A stretch of 64,000 bases of DNA from Candidatus Poribacteria bacterium (GCA_026004875.1 BPJZ01000017.1:1-64000); one strand, 5' to 3'; positions 47,483 to 55,600 are shown, counted from the stretch's first letter. The notes: generated by a model not told the origin, from the sequence alone. Made by a program: numbers and translations.

Positions 47483-47599
47483 GACAGGAGGGCCTCGAAG
47501 TTTCGCGGGAGAAGAGAGCTCAGCGGGAGGAAAGCGCCCAAAGAGCGGGCAACCTCAGAGAGGGGTTGACGATTTTCTCAGCGCTTCGCGCCGGGCACG

Positions 47600-47620
47600 A
47601 AAAAAGCCCCTTTTGAGGGC
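47600..47620 (-). terminator. Terminator of the tRNA-Thr/tRNA-Phe transcript
   Basis: On the minus strand GCCCTCAAAAGGGGC folds into a short stem and is followed by six T. It lies six bases beyond the 3' CCA of the tRNA-Thr gene. Confidence 0.78.
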
Positions 47621-47625
47621 AACAG

Positions 47626-47700
47626 TGGAGCCGGCGAGAGGATTTGAACCTCCGACCCGTTGATTACGAATCAACTGCTCTACCCCTGAGCTACGCCGGC
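47626..47700 (-). tRNA. tRNA-Thr (anticodon CGT)
   Basis: The cloverleaf is complete: acceptor GCCGGCG/CGCCGGC, D arm TAGCTCAG with GGG, and anticodon stem around TTCGTAA giving CGT. The T loop is GTTCAAATC and a 3' CCA is encoded. It is seven bases downstream of tRNA-Phe on the same strand. Confidence 0.93.
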
Positions 47701-47707
47701 AAAAAAA

Positions 47708-47783
47708 TGGTGGCGAGAGGCAGAATCGAACTGCCGACGCAGGGATTTTCAGTCCCTCGCTCTACCAACTGAGCTATCTCGCC
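47708..47783 (-). tRNA. tRNA-Phe (anticodon GAA)
   Basis: The acceptor stem GGCGAGA pairs with TCTCGCC. The anticodon loop CTGAAAA reads GAA, the T loop is GTTCGATTC, and the 3' CCA is encoded. It is first in a two-tRNA unit driven by the promoter at 47802-47831. Confidence 0.94.
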
Positions 47784-47801
47784 ATCGGCTGGGCAGTGTT
47801 A

Positions 47802-47831
47802 AAGATAGTCGAGAGCACCCCCCGGAGTCAA
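47802..47831 (-). promoter_or_regulatory. Promoter of the tRNA-Phe/tRNA-Thr unit
   Basis: On the minus strand TTGACT (47826-47831) and TATCTT (47802-47807) are 18 bases apart, and the tRNA-Phe 5' end is 19 bases downstream of the -10 box. This is a convincing stable-RNA promoter. Confidence 0.65.
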
Positions 47832-47945
47832 GGTTCAGGCCCCGCTTTTGCGCCTCACTGGCCCCTTTTTTCGGCGACTCCTTAGTGGAAAACTGCCTCT
47901 CTTCTTTCCTGCTCACCTCTCTGTCCTAAAGTTCGATTCTGGGGA

Positions 47946-47975
47946 TTGACTCAAGGCGGGAACATAGCCTACGTT
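47946..47975 (+). promoter_or_regulatory. Promoter of the tRNA-CAT/tRNA-Val unit
   Basis: TTGACT (47946-47951) is followed after 18 bases by TACGTT (47970-47975) in an AT-rich patch (TTTATAAAT), then a GC-rich discriminator. The first tRNA starts about 40 bases downstream. The same TTGACT and spacing are used by the divergent unit. Confidence 0.55.
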
Positions 47976-48016
47976 TATAAATGCCCTCGGCCGTGCGAGG
48001 GCGGGAAGAACCCGTT

Positions 48017-48092
48017 GGGGCCATAGCTCAGCGGTCAGAGCCACCGGCTCATAACCGGCAGGTCCCAGGTTCGAATCCTGGTGGCCCCACCA
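48017..48092 (+). tRNA. tRNA with anticodon CAT (elongator Met or Ile2)
   Basis: The acceptor GGGGCCA/TGGCCCC, D arm TAGCTCAG, anticodon loop CTCATAA giving CAT, T loop GTTCGAATC and encoded CCA are all clear. The GGGGCCATAGCTC lead resembles tRNA-Ile2, which is modified to lysidine, as much as elongator Met. It lacks the mismatched first pair of an initiator tRNA. Confidence 0.9.
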
Positions 48093-48103
48093 TGCAAGAC
48101 GAC

Positions 48104-48178
48104 GGGGTGTTAGCTCAGCGGTAGAGCGCTATCTTCACACGGTAGATGTCGCTGGTTCGAATCCAGCACACCCCACCA
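48104..48178 (+). tRNA. tRNA-Val (anticodon CAC)
   Basis: The acceptor GGGGTGT pairs with ACACCCC, allowing one wobble. The anticodon loop TTCACAC reads CAC, the T loop is GTTCGAATC, and CCA is encoded. It lies 11 bases after the previous tRNA and 36 bases before the creatininase-like gene, so they may share a transcript. Confidence 0.93.
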
Positions 48179-48214
48179 CTTGCCCTTTAGATCCCCGCGA
48201 GGGGGGCCTTTTTC

Positions 48215-48937
48215 GTGTACCTGGTCGAGCTGACCTGGAACGAACTGGTCGAGCTCTCCCGTGAACGCGTGGTCCTACTTCCCTGGGGGGCCCTAGAGCA
48301 GCACGGGCGGCATCTTCCTTTGGGAACCGACCTGTTCCTGCTTGAGGCGATCTGCTCCCGCCTGGAGGCGCAGTGCGGGGAGTTGCTCCTAACCGGGCCG
48401 GTGTTGAGACCGAGCGACTCGGCCCGTCATCTCTCCTATCCGGGCACCGTCTCACTTCCCCCGGAGACGGCGTTAGCACCGCTTTTGGAAACGGCGCGGG
48501 CCTTGGTGGGGATCGGCTTTCAGCGGCTGCTGATCCTCAACGGCCAGTACGGCAACCGCTTCCTGGTGGAGCTGGCCCTTCGGGAGCTGCGCCAGCGCCA
48601 TTCGGGCGTCTCGGCGGTTGGGCTCTCCTATTGGGACCTTCTGCCGGAGGAGGAGCGCTCCGAGGACCACGCCGGAGCGCTGGAAACCGCGCTGATGCTC
48701 CACCTGTTTCCAGACCGGGTCCGAAAGGGGCAAATCGTCCCAGACGGCCTCCAACTGGCCTCCCCTTACGCCTCACGAGTCCTCCATTACCTCCGCACCG
48801 ACCAACGCTCCCGAAGTGGAGGGTGGGGGGACCCCACTTGCGCTACGGCCGATCAGGGCCGAAAATGGCTCCAGACGATCCTGGAACACCTGGAGCGACT
48901 GATCCGCGACCTAATCGACGGGCGGCTCACCGTCTAG
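48215..48937 (+). CDS. Creatininase-family amidohydrolase with altered metal-site motif
   Basis: The 240-residue protein starts at a GTG and shows the family lead WGALEQHGRHLPLGTDLFL, containing the E, H and D metal ligands. The later HAGALETALML segment is also present. The third metal-site motif, normally NGHGGN or NGHYEN, reads NGQYGN. The metal-binding histidine is therefore glutamine (codon CAG). The family includes creatininase and enzymes of flavin-like and mycofactocin pathways. With the altered site it could be inactive, have changed metal use, or carry a base error. It follows the tRNA-Val gene and precedes a DUF2851 gene by 18 bases. Confidence 0.82.
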   Translation: MYLVELTWNELVELSRERVVLLPWGALEQHGRHLPLGTDLFLLEAICSRLEAQCGELLLTGPVLRPSDSARHLSYPGTVSLPPETALAPLLETARALVGIGFQRLLILNGQYGNRFLVELALRELRQRHSGVSAVGLSYWDLLPEEERSEDHAGALETALMLHLFPDRVRKGQIVPDGLQLASPYASRVLHYLRTDQRSRSGGWGDPTCATADQGRKWLQTILEHLERLIRDLIDGRLTV

Positions 48938-48955
48938 GAGGAAGCGAGATCGCCG

Positions 48956-50284
48956 ATGCCTCCGCGCAGAGTTCCTCAGCTCTCTGAAGAGGAGTTGCTC
49001 CAGCTTTGGACCCAGCCGGAGCTGATCCGCTGGCCGGTGCGGACGCTGGAGGGTCTGGAGGTGCGCCTTCTGGACTCCGGAGTCGTCAACCGCTTCGACG
49101 GGCCGGACCTACTCGACTGCTCCCTGCTGATCGGAGGACGTCCCGTCCGCGGCCCGATCGAACTCCACCTCCGCACGGGCGATTGGTACACTCATGGCCA
49201 TCATCAGAACCCGGCCTACGAACGGGTCGCGCTGCACGTCGTCTGGGAGGACGACGGCACAGGGCTCCGGGTGCGCACTCAAAGCGGCCGCCGAGTCTCC
49301 GTCGTCGAGCTGTGGAGGCAATTGCGCGTCCCGGCGGGGCTGATCCGTCGTTTTCTAGTCTCTCGGCCTCCGGGCCGTTGTCCGCTCCCCACGCCGAGCC
49401 CCGACGAACAGCAGGAACGCCGGTCCCAGCTGGAACGGTTGGGAGAGGCTCGGCTTCTCCGCAAGGCAGCACAGCTCCGCGAGGAAGCTCGACAAAAAGG
49501 ATGGGAAGAGACGCTCTACCTCCGCCTGGCCGATGCGATGGGGTACTCCCAGAACCGCGGGCCATTCGCCCGGTTGGCCCACGGGCTGCCGCTACCCTAT
49601 CTCCGAGGGCTGCCGGACGAGGCGATCGGGCCGATCCTTTTAGGTTGCGCCGGGTTTCTAGAAGAAGCCCCAGGCCCGCTGGCAAGCCGCTACCGGCAGT
49701 TCTGGCAGGATCACTGGCAGGGCCCGCCGCTGCTACGCCGAGAGGAATGGAACGTCGGAAAAGTCCGAGCGGCTAATCATCCTCTTCGCCGGGCGCTGGC
49801 CTTAGGGGCGCTCGTGAGAAGGGGAAGCCTGGTACAGTGGGCGTTGACCGCCCTCGCCCAGAGGGGTCAGCGGGCCCGGCTGGAGGCCGTCACCGTTCCG
49901 GCGGAAGGCTACTGGCGCACGCACGTGGACTTTGAGGTGTCGACCCGACGACCGCTGCCCCATCTGCTGGGAACTCAACGGGCACAGGATATCTGGCTTA
50001 ACCTGTTGCTGCCCTTCGCCTTCGCCTACGAGGAGGACTCGGAGCGCTCCTCCCTCCGCGAGGACGCCTGGAGGCTGCTCCAGACCGTTCCGGCCTCCGG
50101 GGCAAATTCCAAGACCGACTGGGTCGAGCGGCACGTGCTCGGAGGAACTCGATCGGGCCGGGGAGTCGCCCAACAAGGGGCAATCGAGCTGTTCGATCGG
50201 TGGTGCCATCCCAGGCGCTGCGGCTGTTGCCCACTCAGCGCTTCTTCTCTTCGTCCCGCTCTCCGAACCGCTGAATCTCTTTGA
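48956..50284 (+). CDS. DUF2851-family protein
   Basis: The 442-residue cytoplasmic protein matches the DUF2851 pattern at its N-terminus: SEEELLQLWTQ, FDGPDLLDCSLLIGG, and GPIELHLRTGDWYTHGHHQNPAYERVALHVVW. The H/D-rich GDWYTHGHH segment looks like a metal or nuclease site but is not proven. The middle is rich in arginine and leucine (RKAAQLREEARQKGWEETLYLRLADAMGY). It ends with RCGCCPL. Function is unknown. Its last ~50 bases overlap the convergent Spy-like gene. Confidence 0.82.
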   Translation: MPPRRVPQLSEEELLQLWTQPELIRWPVRTLEGLEVRLLDSGVVNRFDGPDLLDCSLLIGGRPVRGPIELHLRTGDWYTHGHHQNPAYERVALHVVWEDDGTGLRVRTQSGRRVSVVELWRQLRVPAGLIRRFLVSRPPGRCPLPTPSPDEQQERRSQLERLGEARLLRKAAQLREEARQKGWEETLYLRLADAMGYSQNRGPFARLAHGLPLPYLRGLPDEAIGPILLGCAGFLEEAPGPLASRYRQFWQDHWQGPPLLRREEWNVGKVRAANHPLRRALALGALVRRGSLVQWALTALAQRGQRARLEAVTVPAEGYWRTHVDFEVSTRRPLPHLLGTQRAQDIWLNLLLPFAFAYEEDSERSSLREDAWRLLQTVPASGANSKTDWVERHVLGGTRSGRGVAQQGAIELFDRWCHPRRCGCCPLSASSLRPALRTAESL

Positions 50285-50838
50285 GGGCTCGATAGAGCCG
50301 TCCTAGATCGCGCTGAGTTCGGTTCTCAAAGATCAAATAGCGCACCTTCTGTTCGGGACTGAGCAGGCGGATGATCTCCTCCCGCTCCTGGATATACTCC
50401 GACCAAAACTGCTCGTCGGCGGCGGTGTACTCCTGGTAGGCAGCCTCAAACTCCTCAGGCGTTGGCGGGTTGTCTTTCCGGTTTAGGAGCGCTTCCAAGG
50501 CGTCCAGCCGCTCCCCACGCTTCGAGAAGAACCCATCCCGCTTGGCTCGCAGCTCTCGCCAGCGCGGCAGCACCTGAAGGAGCTGCTCCTCGCTGAGCCC
50601 GATCTCCTCTTGGAGAGAGTAGACCTCAAGCACCCGTCCAAGCCGTTCTACGTCCTCGTCGCTCAGCTGAATCGGAAACCGAGGGGAATGAGGGGGGTCG
50701 CCGCTCCTCGTCCCGTTCCTGGGCTATAGCGCGCTCCCCCTGCTTTTGGGCCTGAGCCAGATAGGTATAAGACCAGAGGCCGACCACCAGCAGCGAGGCG
50801 AAGATCCCAACGAGAATCCCGTACCGCTTTGCGTCCAT
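50235..50838 (-). CDS. Spy/CpxP- or CnrX-like periplasmic protein (one frame break)
   Basis: An N-terminal membrane segment (YGILVGIFASLLVVGLWSYTYLA) is followed by an all-helical periplasmic region: LSDEDVERLGRVLEVYSLQEE, LQVLPRWRELRAKRDGFFSKRGERLDALEALLNR and EYIQEREEIIRLLSPEQKVRYLIFE. Long amphipathic helices with LSPEQ motifs are typical of the Spy/CpxP/CnrX superfamily. The frame breaks near 50695 in a run of six G. It is third in a unit with an ECF sigma factor and a membrane anti-sigma, which suggests a periplasmic sensor of envelope or metal stress. Confidence 0.7.
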
Positions 50839-50856
50839 CCGATCGCGCCGTCCCTC

Positions 50857-51540
50857 TCAGGGCTGAAAGGCAACCAGCGTCCCGAAGTCGGCCCCCGTCT
50901 CCGGAAAGTACAACTCCAGCGGGCTCAGCGGCGGCGTTCGCTCCTCGCTCGTAGCCTCGGAGCTGAAGGCCGGAGAGCTTCCTCCAAGCGAAGGGCTGGA
51001 GCCCTCGAAACCAGGATCGCCCGAGGAGAGCGTCGGGCCCACAGGCTCGGCGGTAACCAAAAACGCCTCGACGGTGGCGATCGCCGGCGTGGCCTCGTCT
51101 CCAGAGACGGTTACGAGAACCGTCTCCCCTCCCTCGGCCATTCGGGACTCAGAAAGGATCCCCAAACCACTCGCGGTGAGCGCCAACAACAGCGCAACCG
51201 CCGAGCCGACCAGCGATCCCACCAGGCCCCCAACGGCCACCTGAGCTGTCCAGCGATCCCAAAGCCGAGCCGTCCAAGAGCGGGGCTTGGGCTCGGGCGT
51301 CTCTTGAGCGATCCGCTCGTACAGGCGCGGGAGAAAGCTCTCCAGCGCTTGCGGATCGGGATACTCGACCCGGGCCCGATCGAGATGCCGGTAGAGCCGC
51401 CGGTACCGTTCCAACTCCTGGCGGCAGGCCTCAGATCGCCGCAACTGACGCTGAAACCAGCGCCACTGTCGCTCCGTAAGGACGCCTTCCAGGTAAGCCG
51501 GAATCAGCCGTTCAAAGCGTCGTCCCACCCTCTTTCCCAT
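50857..51540 (-). CDS. Membrane-spanning anti-sigma factor-like protein
   Basis: The 227-residue protein starts with a helical domain, LIPAYLEGVLTERQWRWFQRQL, similar to the zf-HC2 anti-sigma lead. It keeps only one of the zinc ligands (SEACRQEL); the histidine and first cysteine are missing. One transmembrane helix follows at about residue 100 (VGGLVGSLVGSAVALLLAL), and then a low-complexity periplasmic region of about 110 residues rich in S, E and P. It is seven bases downstream of the ECF sigma gene, the usual place for its inhibitor. Function is inferred from position and layout. Confidence 0.65.
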   Translation of the reverse strand: MGKRVGRRFERLIPAYLEGVLTERQWRWFQRQLRRSEACRQELERYRRLYRHLDRARVEYPDPQALESFLPRLYERIAQETPEPKPRSWTARLWDRWTAQVAVGGLVGSLVGSAVALLLALTASGLGILSESRMAEGGETVLVTVSGDEATPAIATVEAFLVTAEPVGPTLSSGDPGFEGSSPSLGGSSPAFSSEATSEERTPPLSPLELYFPETGADFGTLVAFQP

Positions 51541-51546
51541 GGCGCA

Positions 51547-52149
51547 TCAGCCTTCCTCGTGGCCACCGACGGCCACCTCTTCCAGATACGGCGCTAACAA
51601 CCGACGCATCTTCCGCGTCGCGTGGAACAGGTGCGCCTTGACCGTCCCCAGCTCCCGGTTGAGGATGTCCGCGATCTCCTGCAGGGACAGCCCCTCAAAG
51701 TGGCGCAGGATGAAAACCTGCCGCTGCTTCTCCGGCAGCTGCCGAACGGCCTGTTTGATCTGCTCGTCAATCTCTAGGTCCAGCACCTGCTCGTCAGGCA
51801 ACCGCTCCCGATCGGGCATCCGATCAAGCCCTGCCTCGACGTTCAGGTCTTCGTAGAGCGCCACACGCCGGTAAACCCGCCGCCGACGCCGGTGATCAAT
51901 GCAGGCGTTAGTCGCAATCTTGTACAGCCAGGTGTAAAAACTGGAGTCCCCTTTGAACCCGTTCAGCGCCTTAAAGGCGCGCAAGAACACCTCCTGCGTG
52001 ATGTCGTACGCCTCCTCGACGTCGTGCGTAAAGTAGTAAGCGTAGTCGTAGATCCGCCGATAGTGCCGCTGCACCAGCGCATCGAACGCCCCACGATCGC
52101 CCGACTGAAACTGCTCAACTAGAAATTGATCGGCGTCCTTCACGCTCAC
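51547..52149 (-). CDS. ECF-family RNA polymerase sigma factor
   Basis: About 200 residues carry sigma-70 region 2 (FDALVQRHYRRIYDYAYYF, EEAYDITQEVFLRAFKAL, SSFYTWLYKIATNACIDHRRR) and region 4 (AVRQLPEKQRQVFILRHFEGLSLQEIADIL, LGTVKAHLFHATRKMRRLL). An acidic linker joins them. I took the GTG at 52149 because the open frame upstream would overlap the candidate self-promoter; a second GTG at 52143 is also possible. It is RpoE-like in length. It forms a unit with the anti-sigma and Spy-like genes. Confidence 0.9.
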   Translation of the reverse strand: MSVKDADQFLVEQFQSGDRGAFDALVQRHYRRIYDYAYYFTHDVEEAYDITQEVFLRAFKALNGFKGDSSFYTWLYKIATNACIDHRRRRRVYRRVALYEDLNVEAGLDRMPDRERLPDEQVLDLEIDEQIKQAVRQLPEKQRQVFILRHFEGLSLQEIADILNRELGTVKAHLFHATRKMRRLLAPYLEEVAVGGHEEG

Positions 52150-52220
52150 GCCCCCGTTTCGCCTCGCCTCCAGCGACGACGATCTCCGACACGCGCCGAG
52201 GATTTCACAGACGTTTTTAT

Positions 52221-52246
52221 AGACACTAAAAGCACTCCGAAAGTTT
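52221..52246 (-). promoter_or_regulatory. Candidate ECF-type promoter upstream of the ECF sigma gene
   Basis: On the minus strand AAACTTT (52240-52246) is followed after 14 bases by TGTCT (52221-52225). This resembles the AAC plus GTCT pattern of RpoE-like promoters. It lies about 70 bases before the GTG start, as expected for an autoregulated sigma factor. Confidence 0.48.
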
Positions 52247-52305
52247 AATCCCTCTGAAGAAAACGTTGGCCCCTCAGAAAAGAGCGACACTCCAATCGAG
52301 CTGAA

Positions 52306-53977
52306 CTACATCCGCTCCGGCGCACGGATACCCAGCAGCTTCAGCCCGTTCGCGAGAACGATCTGAGCCGCACGGGTCAGCAGGAGCCGCGCCGCCGTCC
52401 GTTCCGGTGCCTCCGGATCCAACACCCGGTGTCGATCGTAAAAGGTGTGAAAGGCCGTCGCCACCTCCTGAAGAAAATGGGGCAAAAGATGGGGCTCAAA
52501 CTGCTCCGCCGCCTGCAACACCACCGCTGGCAACTGGGCACAGCGCTGGATCAACGTCCACTCCTCAGGCTCCCCCAACGGCGAAAGGTCCGCCGTCGCC
52601 TCCGGAAGAACGATCCCCATCTCCTCGGCCTGGCGGTAGATACTGCAAATGCGCGCGTGGCCGTACTGGAGATAGTAGACCGGGTTTTCGTTCGAGGCCG
52701 TCTTTGCGAGGTTCAGATCGAAGTTCAGGTGGGAGTTCATGCTCCGCATGATGAAAAAGTACCGGACGACGTCTTCCCCCCACCTCATCAATCAGCTCGT
52801 CCAGGGTCACGAAGTTCGCCCGGCGGGTGGACATCTTGACCACCTCGCCGTCGCGGGTGATCGTCACGAACTGATGGAAGAGCGCCACCAGATGGTCGGT
52901 CCGGTACCCCAGGCCTTCCAAGGCGGCCTTCACATCGGGGAACTCCTCGATGTGATCCGCACCGAAGATGTCCACGATCAGATCGTAGCCCCGCTCGATC
53001 TTGTTTCGATGGTAGGCAATGTCGGGAACCCGATAGGTCGGCTCTCGATCGCCGGTGCTGCGCACAAAGACCCGATCCTGGGGACGGCCCAGCGCCGTCG
53101 CCCGGAACCAGAGGGCGCCGTCCTTCTCGTAGAGGAGCCCCCGCGCGGCCAGATCGTCCAAGACGCGCTGAACGGCGCTCTCCTCAAAGAGCTTGTGCTC
53201 GTTGAAGTACGAGTCGAACTGAACGCCCAGCCGCTTGAGGGTCCGGCGAATCTCCTCAAAGATCACGGCGACCGCCTTCGCCTGGAAGGGGCGAAGGTCC
53301 TCCAGATCGGCCAGCGCCGCGCCGTGCTCGCGGACCAGCTCACGGGCAATCTCTCGAATGTACTCCCCCTGGTACCCATCCTCGGGGAAGGCGACCGGTC
53401 GGCCAAGCTCCTCCAGGTACCGACACCGGACCGACTCGGCCAGGACCCGCATCTGCCGTCCCGCGTCGTTAAAGTAGTACTCCCGCGTGACCGAGTAACC
53501 GACCGCCTCCAGGAGCCGGCAGATTACATCCCCGATCACCGCCTGCCGCCCGTGTCCCAACGTCAGCGGTCCGGTGGGGTTGGCGCTGACGAACTCGACC
53601 AGCGCGCGCCTGCCAGCGTACCGAGAAGAGCGCCCGTACTCCCGTCCACGAGCGAGCACCTGCCGGAGGGCCTCTTCGTACCAGCGGCGAGAGAGAAAGA
53701 AGTTGAGAAACCCCGGACCGGCGATCTCCACGCGTTCGATCCACGGATGCTCGGGAAGCCGCTCGGCGATCCGCTCCGCGATCGCTCGGGGGGCCATCCG
53801 TGCCGATCGGGCCAGCCCCAGCGCCACCGGCGTCGCCAAATCTCCGTGCTCTTGACGCTCAGGCCTCTCAACAGGAACCTCAGCGACCGCCCCGACCGGC
53901 AACCCACCGGCCTGTTGTGCCCGTCGGAGCGCTTCGGCCACCAGCGTCGCAACGGTTTCTTGTGTTTCCAGCCACAT
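52306..53977 (-). CDS. argS: Arginyl-tRNA synthetase (one frame break)
   Basis: This class-I synthetase has the N-terminal Add-1 domain and the HIGH-type motif ANPTGPLTLGHGR near residue 130. REYYFNDAGRQM, VFVRSTGDREPTYRVPDIAYH, and a KMSTR loop (VVKMSTRRANFVTLDELIDEVG) follow. The C-terminal DALR anticodon domain reads YLQYGHARICSI and ATAFHTFYDRHRVL. At 52776 a run of six G breaks the frame; reading it as five joins DEVG directly to EDVVRYFFI. The restored length is about 557 residues, as in the family. It lies nine bases after rsfS at the end of the information operon. Confidence 0.94.
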
Positions 53978-53986
53978 TGGGGAGCT

Positions 53987-54520
53987 CTACTCCTCCTCTT
54001 CGTCCCAATCCCACAGATCGTCTTCGTCCGACGCGCTCTCGTCCTCCTCCCACAGCGCTTCGTCCGCCTCCAGATCGTCCATCGCCGAAAAGCCCAGCAA
54101 CGCGCCGGCCTCTTCCCCGGCACGGGCGACGGCCTCCCAGCGGGGGTCCACCGGCACCCCCTCGTCGCTCAGGGGAACCTGCTTCGCATCGGCCCAGAGA
54201 CGCTCTAGGCCGTAGAACAACCGCGCCTCGCGAGAGAAGACGTGCACCACCACGTCCACGTAGTCCAGAAGCACCCACTGGGCGCCCCGCGCCCCTTCGG
54301 CATGCCAGGGACGCTCGCCGGCCTCCTCGAGCCGTTCCAGGACAATATCGGTAATTCCCTCGATATGGGTCTCCGAAGTACCGGTGCAGAGGACGAAGAA
54401 GTCGGCAAAGGTGGCCAGGCCGCGCAGGTCCATCAGTAGCACGTCCTGCGCCTTTCGACTCAACGCCGCCTCTGCGGCCAGGCGAGCGATCCGCTCGCTC
54501 CGGGAACTCTTTTCGCTCAC
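53987..54520 (-). CDS. rsfS: Ribosomal silencing factor RsfS with extended acidic tail
   Basis: The first ~115 residues match RsfS: AAEAALSRKAQDVLLMDLRGLATFADFFVLCTGTSETH, RPWHAEGARGAQWVLLDYVDVVVHVFSREARLFYGLERLWADA. RsfS binds L14 and blocks subunit joining under starvation. The protein is 177 residues, whereas most are 105-135. The extra C-terminus is strongly acidic (EADEALWEEDESASDEDDL and a closing D/E run). It overlaps yqeK by four bases and is nine bases from argS. Confidence 0.92.
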   Translation of the reverse strand: MSEKSSRSERIARLAAEAALSRKAQDVLLMDLRGLATFADFFVLCTGTSETHIEGITDIVLERLEEAGERPWHAEGARGAQWVLLDYVDVVVHVFSREARLFYGLERLWADAKQVPLSDEGVPVDPRWEAVARAGEEAGALLGFSAMDDLEADEALWEEDESASDEDDLWDWDEEEE

Positions 54521-55107
54521 GACTCCTCCTGCGTTGCGCTCTCAGCCCGCTCCAGAAGCAACCGATTGCGTGCCGCCACCGTACGGGGATGGATCGGGCG
54601 CCCCCGGTCTAGGAGCGAACGAAGCTTGTGGGTCATGGCAACAATAGTAGCACCGGTGAGGTCCTCCTCGGCGAGGGTGCGCACCTGCTCCGCCTGGGGA
54701 TAAGAGCGGTTCGGCTCGCTGAAGTCGGCGACGTAGAGAACCCGATCCAGCAGCCCCATCGGGTCCCAACCGGTCGTGTGAGCGCGGATCGCCTGAACTA
54801 CCGGCTCCGGGGCCCCAAATCGCTTCTGGGCGATCGCCGCCCCGACGTAAGCGTGAAGGACCGAAGGTTGAAGTCGGTCCTCTGGCGTCAGCGAAATGCC
54901 GAACGCCTCACAGGCCGCCAGTTGCTCCTCCAGAGGCATCCACTTGGCGCAGTCGTGGAGCAGCGCGGCCAGCTCCGCTGCCTCCGGATCGGCGCCGTGC
55001 CGCCTCGCCAGGTGCACGGCAAGGTCGCGCACGCCAAAGACGTGCCGCAGCCGCTTGTCGTCTAAGTGACGGTGGAGATACTCCAGAACGGCGGTCTTAT
55101 CCGTCAT
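54517..55107 (-). CDS. yqeK: HD-domain hydrolase YqeK (bis(5'-nucleosyl)-tetraphosphatase)
   Basis: The 196-residue HD protein has RLRHVFGVRDLAVHLARRHG, ELAALLHDCAKW, HAYVGAAIAQKRFG, IRAHTTGWDPMGLLDRVLYVADFSEPNR. These are the metal-binding HD motifs and the family-specific GW.PM..L...lyvADf.EP block. YqeK enzymes split Ap4A. In many genomes yqeK follows nadD and precedes rsfS; here nadD is missing and yacG takes that place. It overlaps yacG by 11 bases. Confidence 0.92.
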   Translation of the reverse strand: MTDKTAVLEYLHRHLDDKRLRHVFGVRDLAVHLARRHGADPEAAELAALLHDCAKWMPLEEQLAACEAFGISLTPEDRLQPSVLHAYVGAAIAQKRFGAPEPVVQAIRAHTTGWDPMGLLDRVLYVADFSEPNRSYPQAEQVRTLAEEDLTGATIVAMTHKLRSLLDRGRPIHPRTVAARNRLLLERAESATQEES

Positions 55108-55447
55108 GGACCCGACTTGCCCTCCCCTTGAGACCTCGGAGCAGCTCCAGGAGCTCCTCTCGGCTGAGCGCCTCGAGCTGGGACTCGTCCACGTGGGCGA
55201 GGAGCTCCTCGGTTGCCGTCTCCGGCGGCGCCAGGCTGGACTCCTCCTGCTCCTCGGCGCTCAACTCCCGGCCGATCACGTACCGCTCGTTGAGCCAGTT
55301 GTCGAGGTCTACCAGCTTACAGCGCACCGAGCAGAAGGGGAAGGCTTTGGGCAACGGCTCTCCAGGTCGGTAGGGCACCGGCGCCCCGCAGATGGGGCAA
55401 CGAAGGATTCCAGCGCGTCGAGACGATCGTTGCGCACCTTCTCTCAT
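55097..55447 (-). CDS. yacG: DNA gyrase inhibitor YacG-like zinc-ribbon protein
   Basis: The four zinc cysteines and following motif are clear: LRCPICGAPVPYR, then FPFCSVRCKLVDLDNWLNERYVIG. The small YacG zinc-ribbon protein binds GyrB. At 116 residues it is about twice the usual length, owing to a glutamate- and leucine-rich C-terminal helix (ELLAHVDESQLEALSREELLELL). The ATG at 55447 is preceded by GGAAGGAG. A perfect TATAAT at 55490-55495 on this strand may give it its own promoter, though no good -35 is visible. Confidence 0.9.
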   Translation of the reverse strand: MREGAQRSSRRAGILRCPICGAPVPYRPGEPLPKAFPFCSVRCKLVDLDNWLNERYVIGRELSAEEQEESSLAPPETATEELLAHVDESQLEALSREELLELLRGLKGRASRVHDG

Positions 55448-55600
55448 GGCTCCTTCCTTGCTTGGGAAACGACGCTGAGCTCCCCTTAAATTATAGACCG
55501 GTCCGGGCGGCCCCCTGTTCCAAAAGAGCCGCCCTTTCGAGTCGTTCCCCTTCTCTGCGCGCCGGACCCGCGCAAGAGCGGACAGCACCTCCTTGGAGTC

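Noticed and set aside
48017-48092. Initiator tRNA-fMet
   Set aside because: The first acceptor pair is a normal G-C and the anticodon stem lacks the three G-C pairs of initiators, so it is an elongator Met or Ile2 tRNA.
52739-54208. 489-codon open frame antisense to argS and rsfS
   Set aside because: It is a shadow frame: both sense genes are essential and motif-complete after correcting one base.
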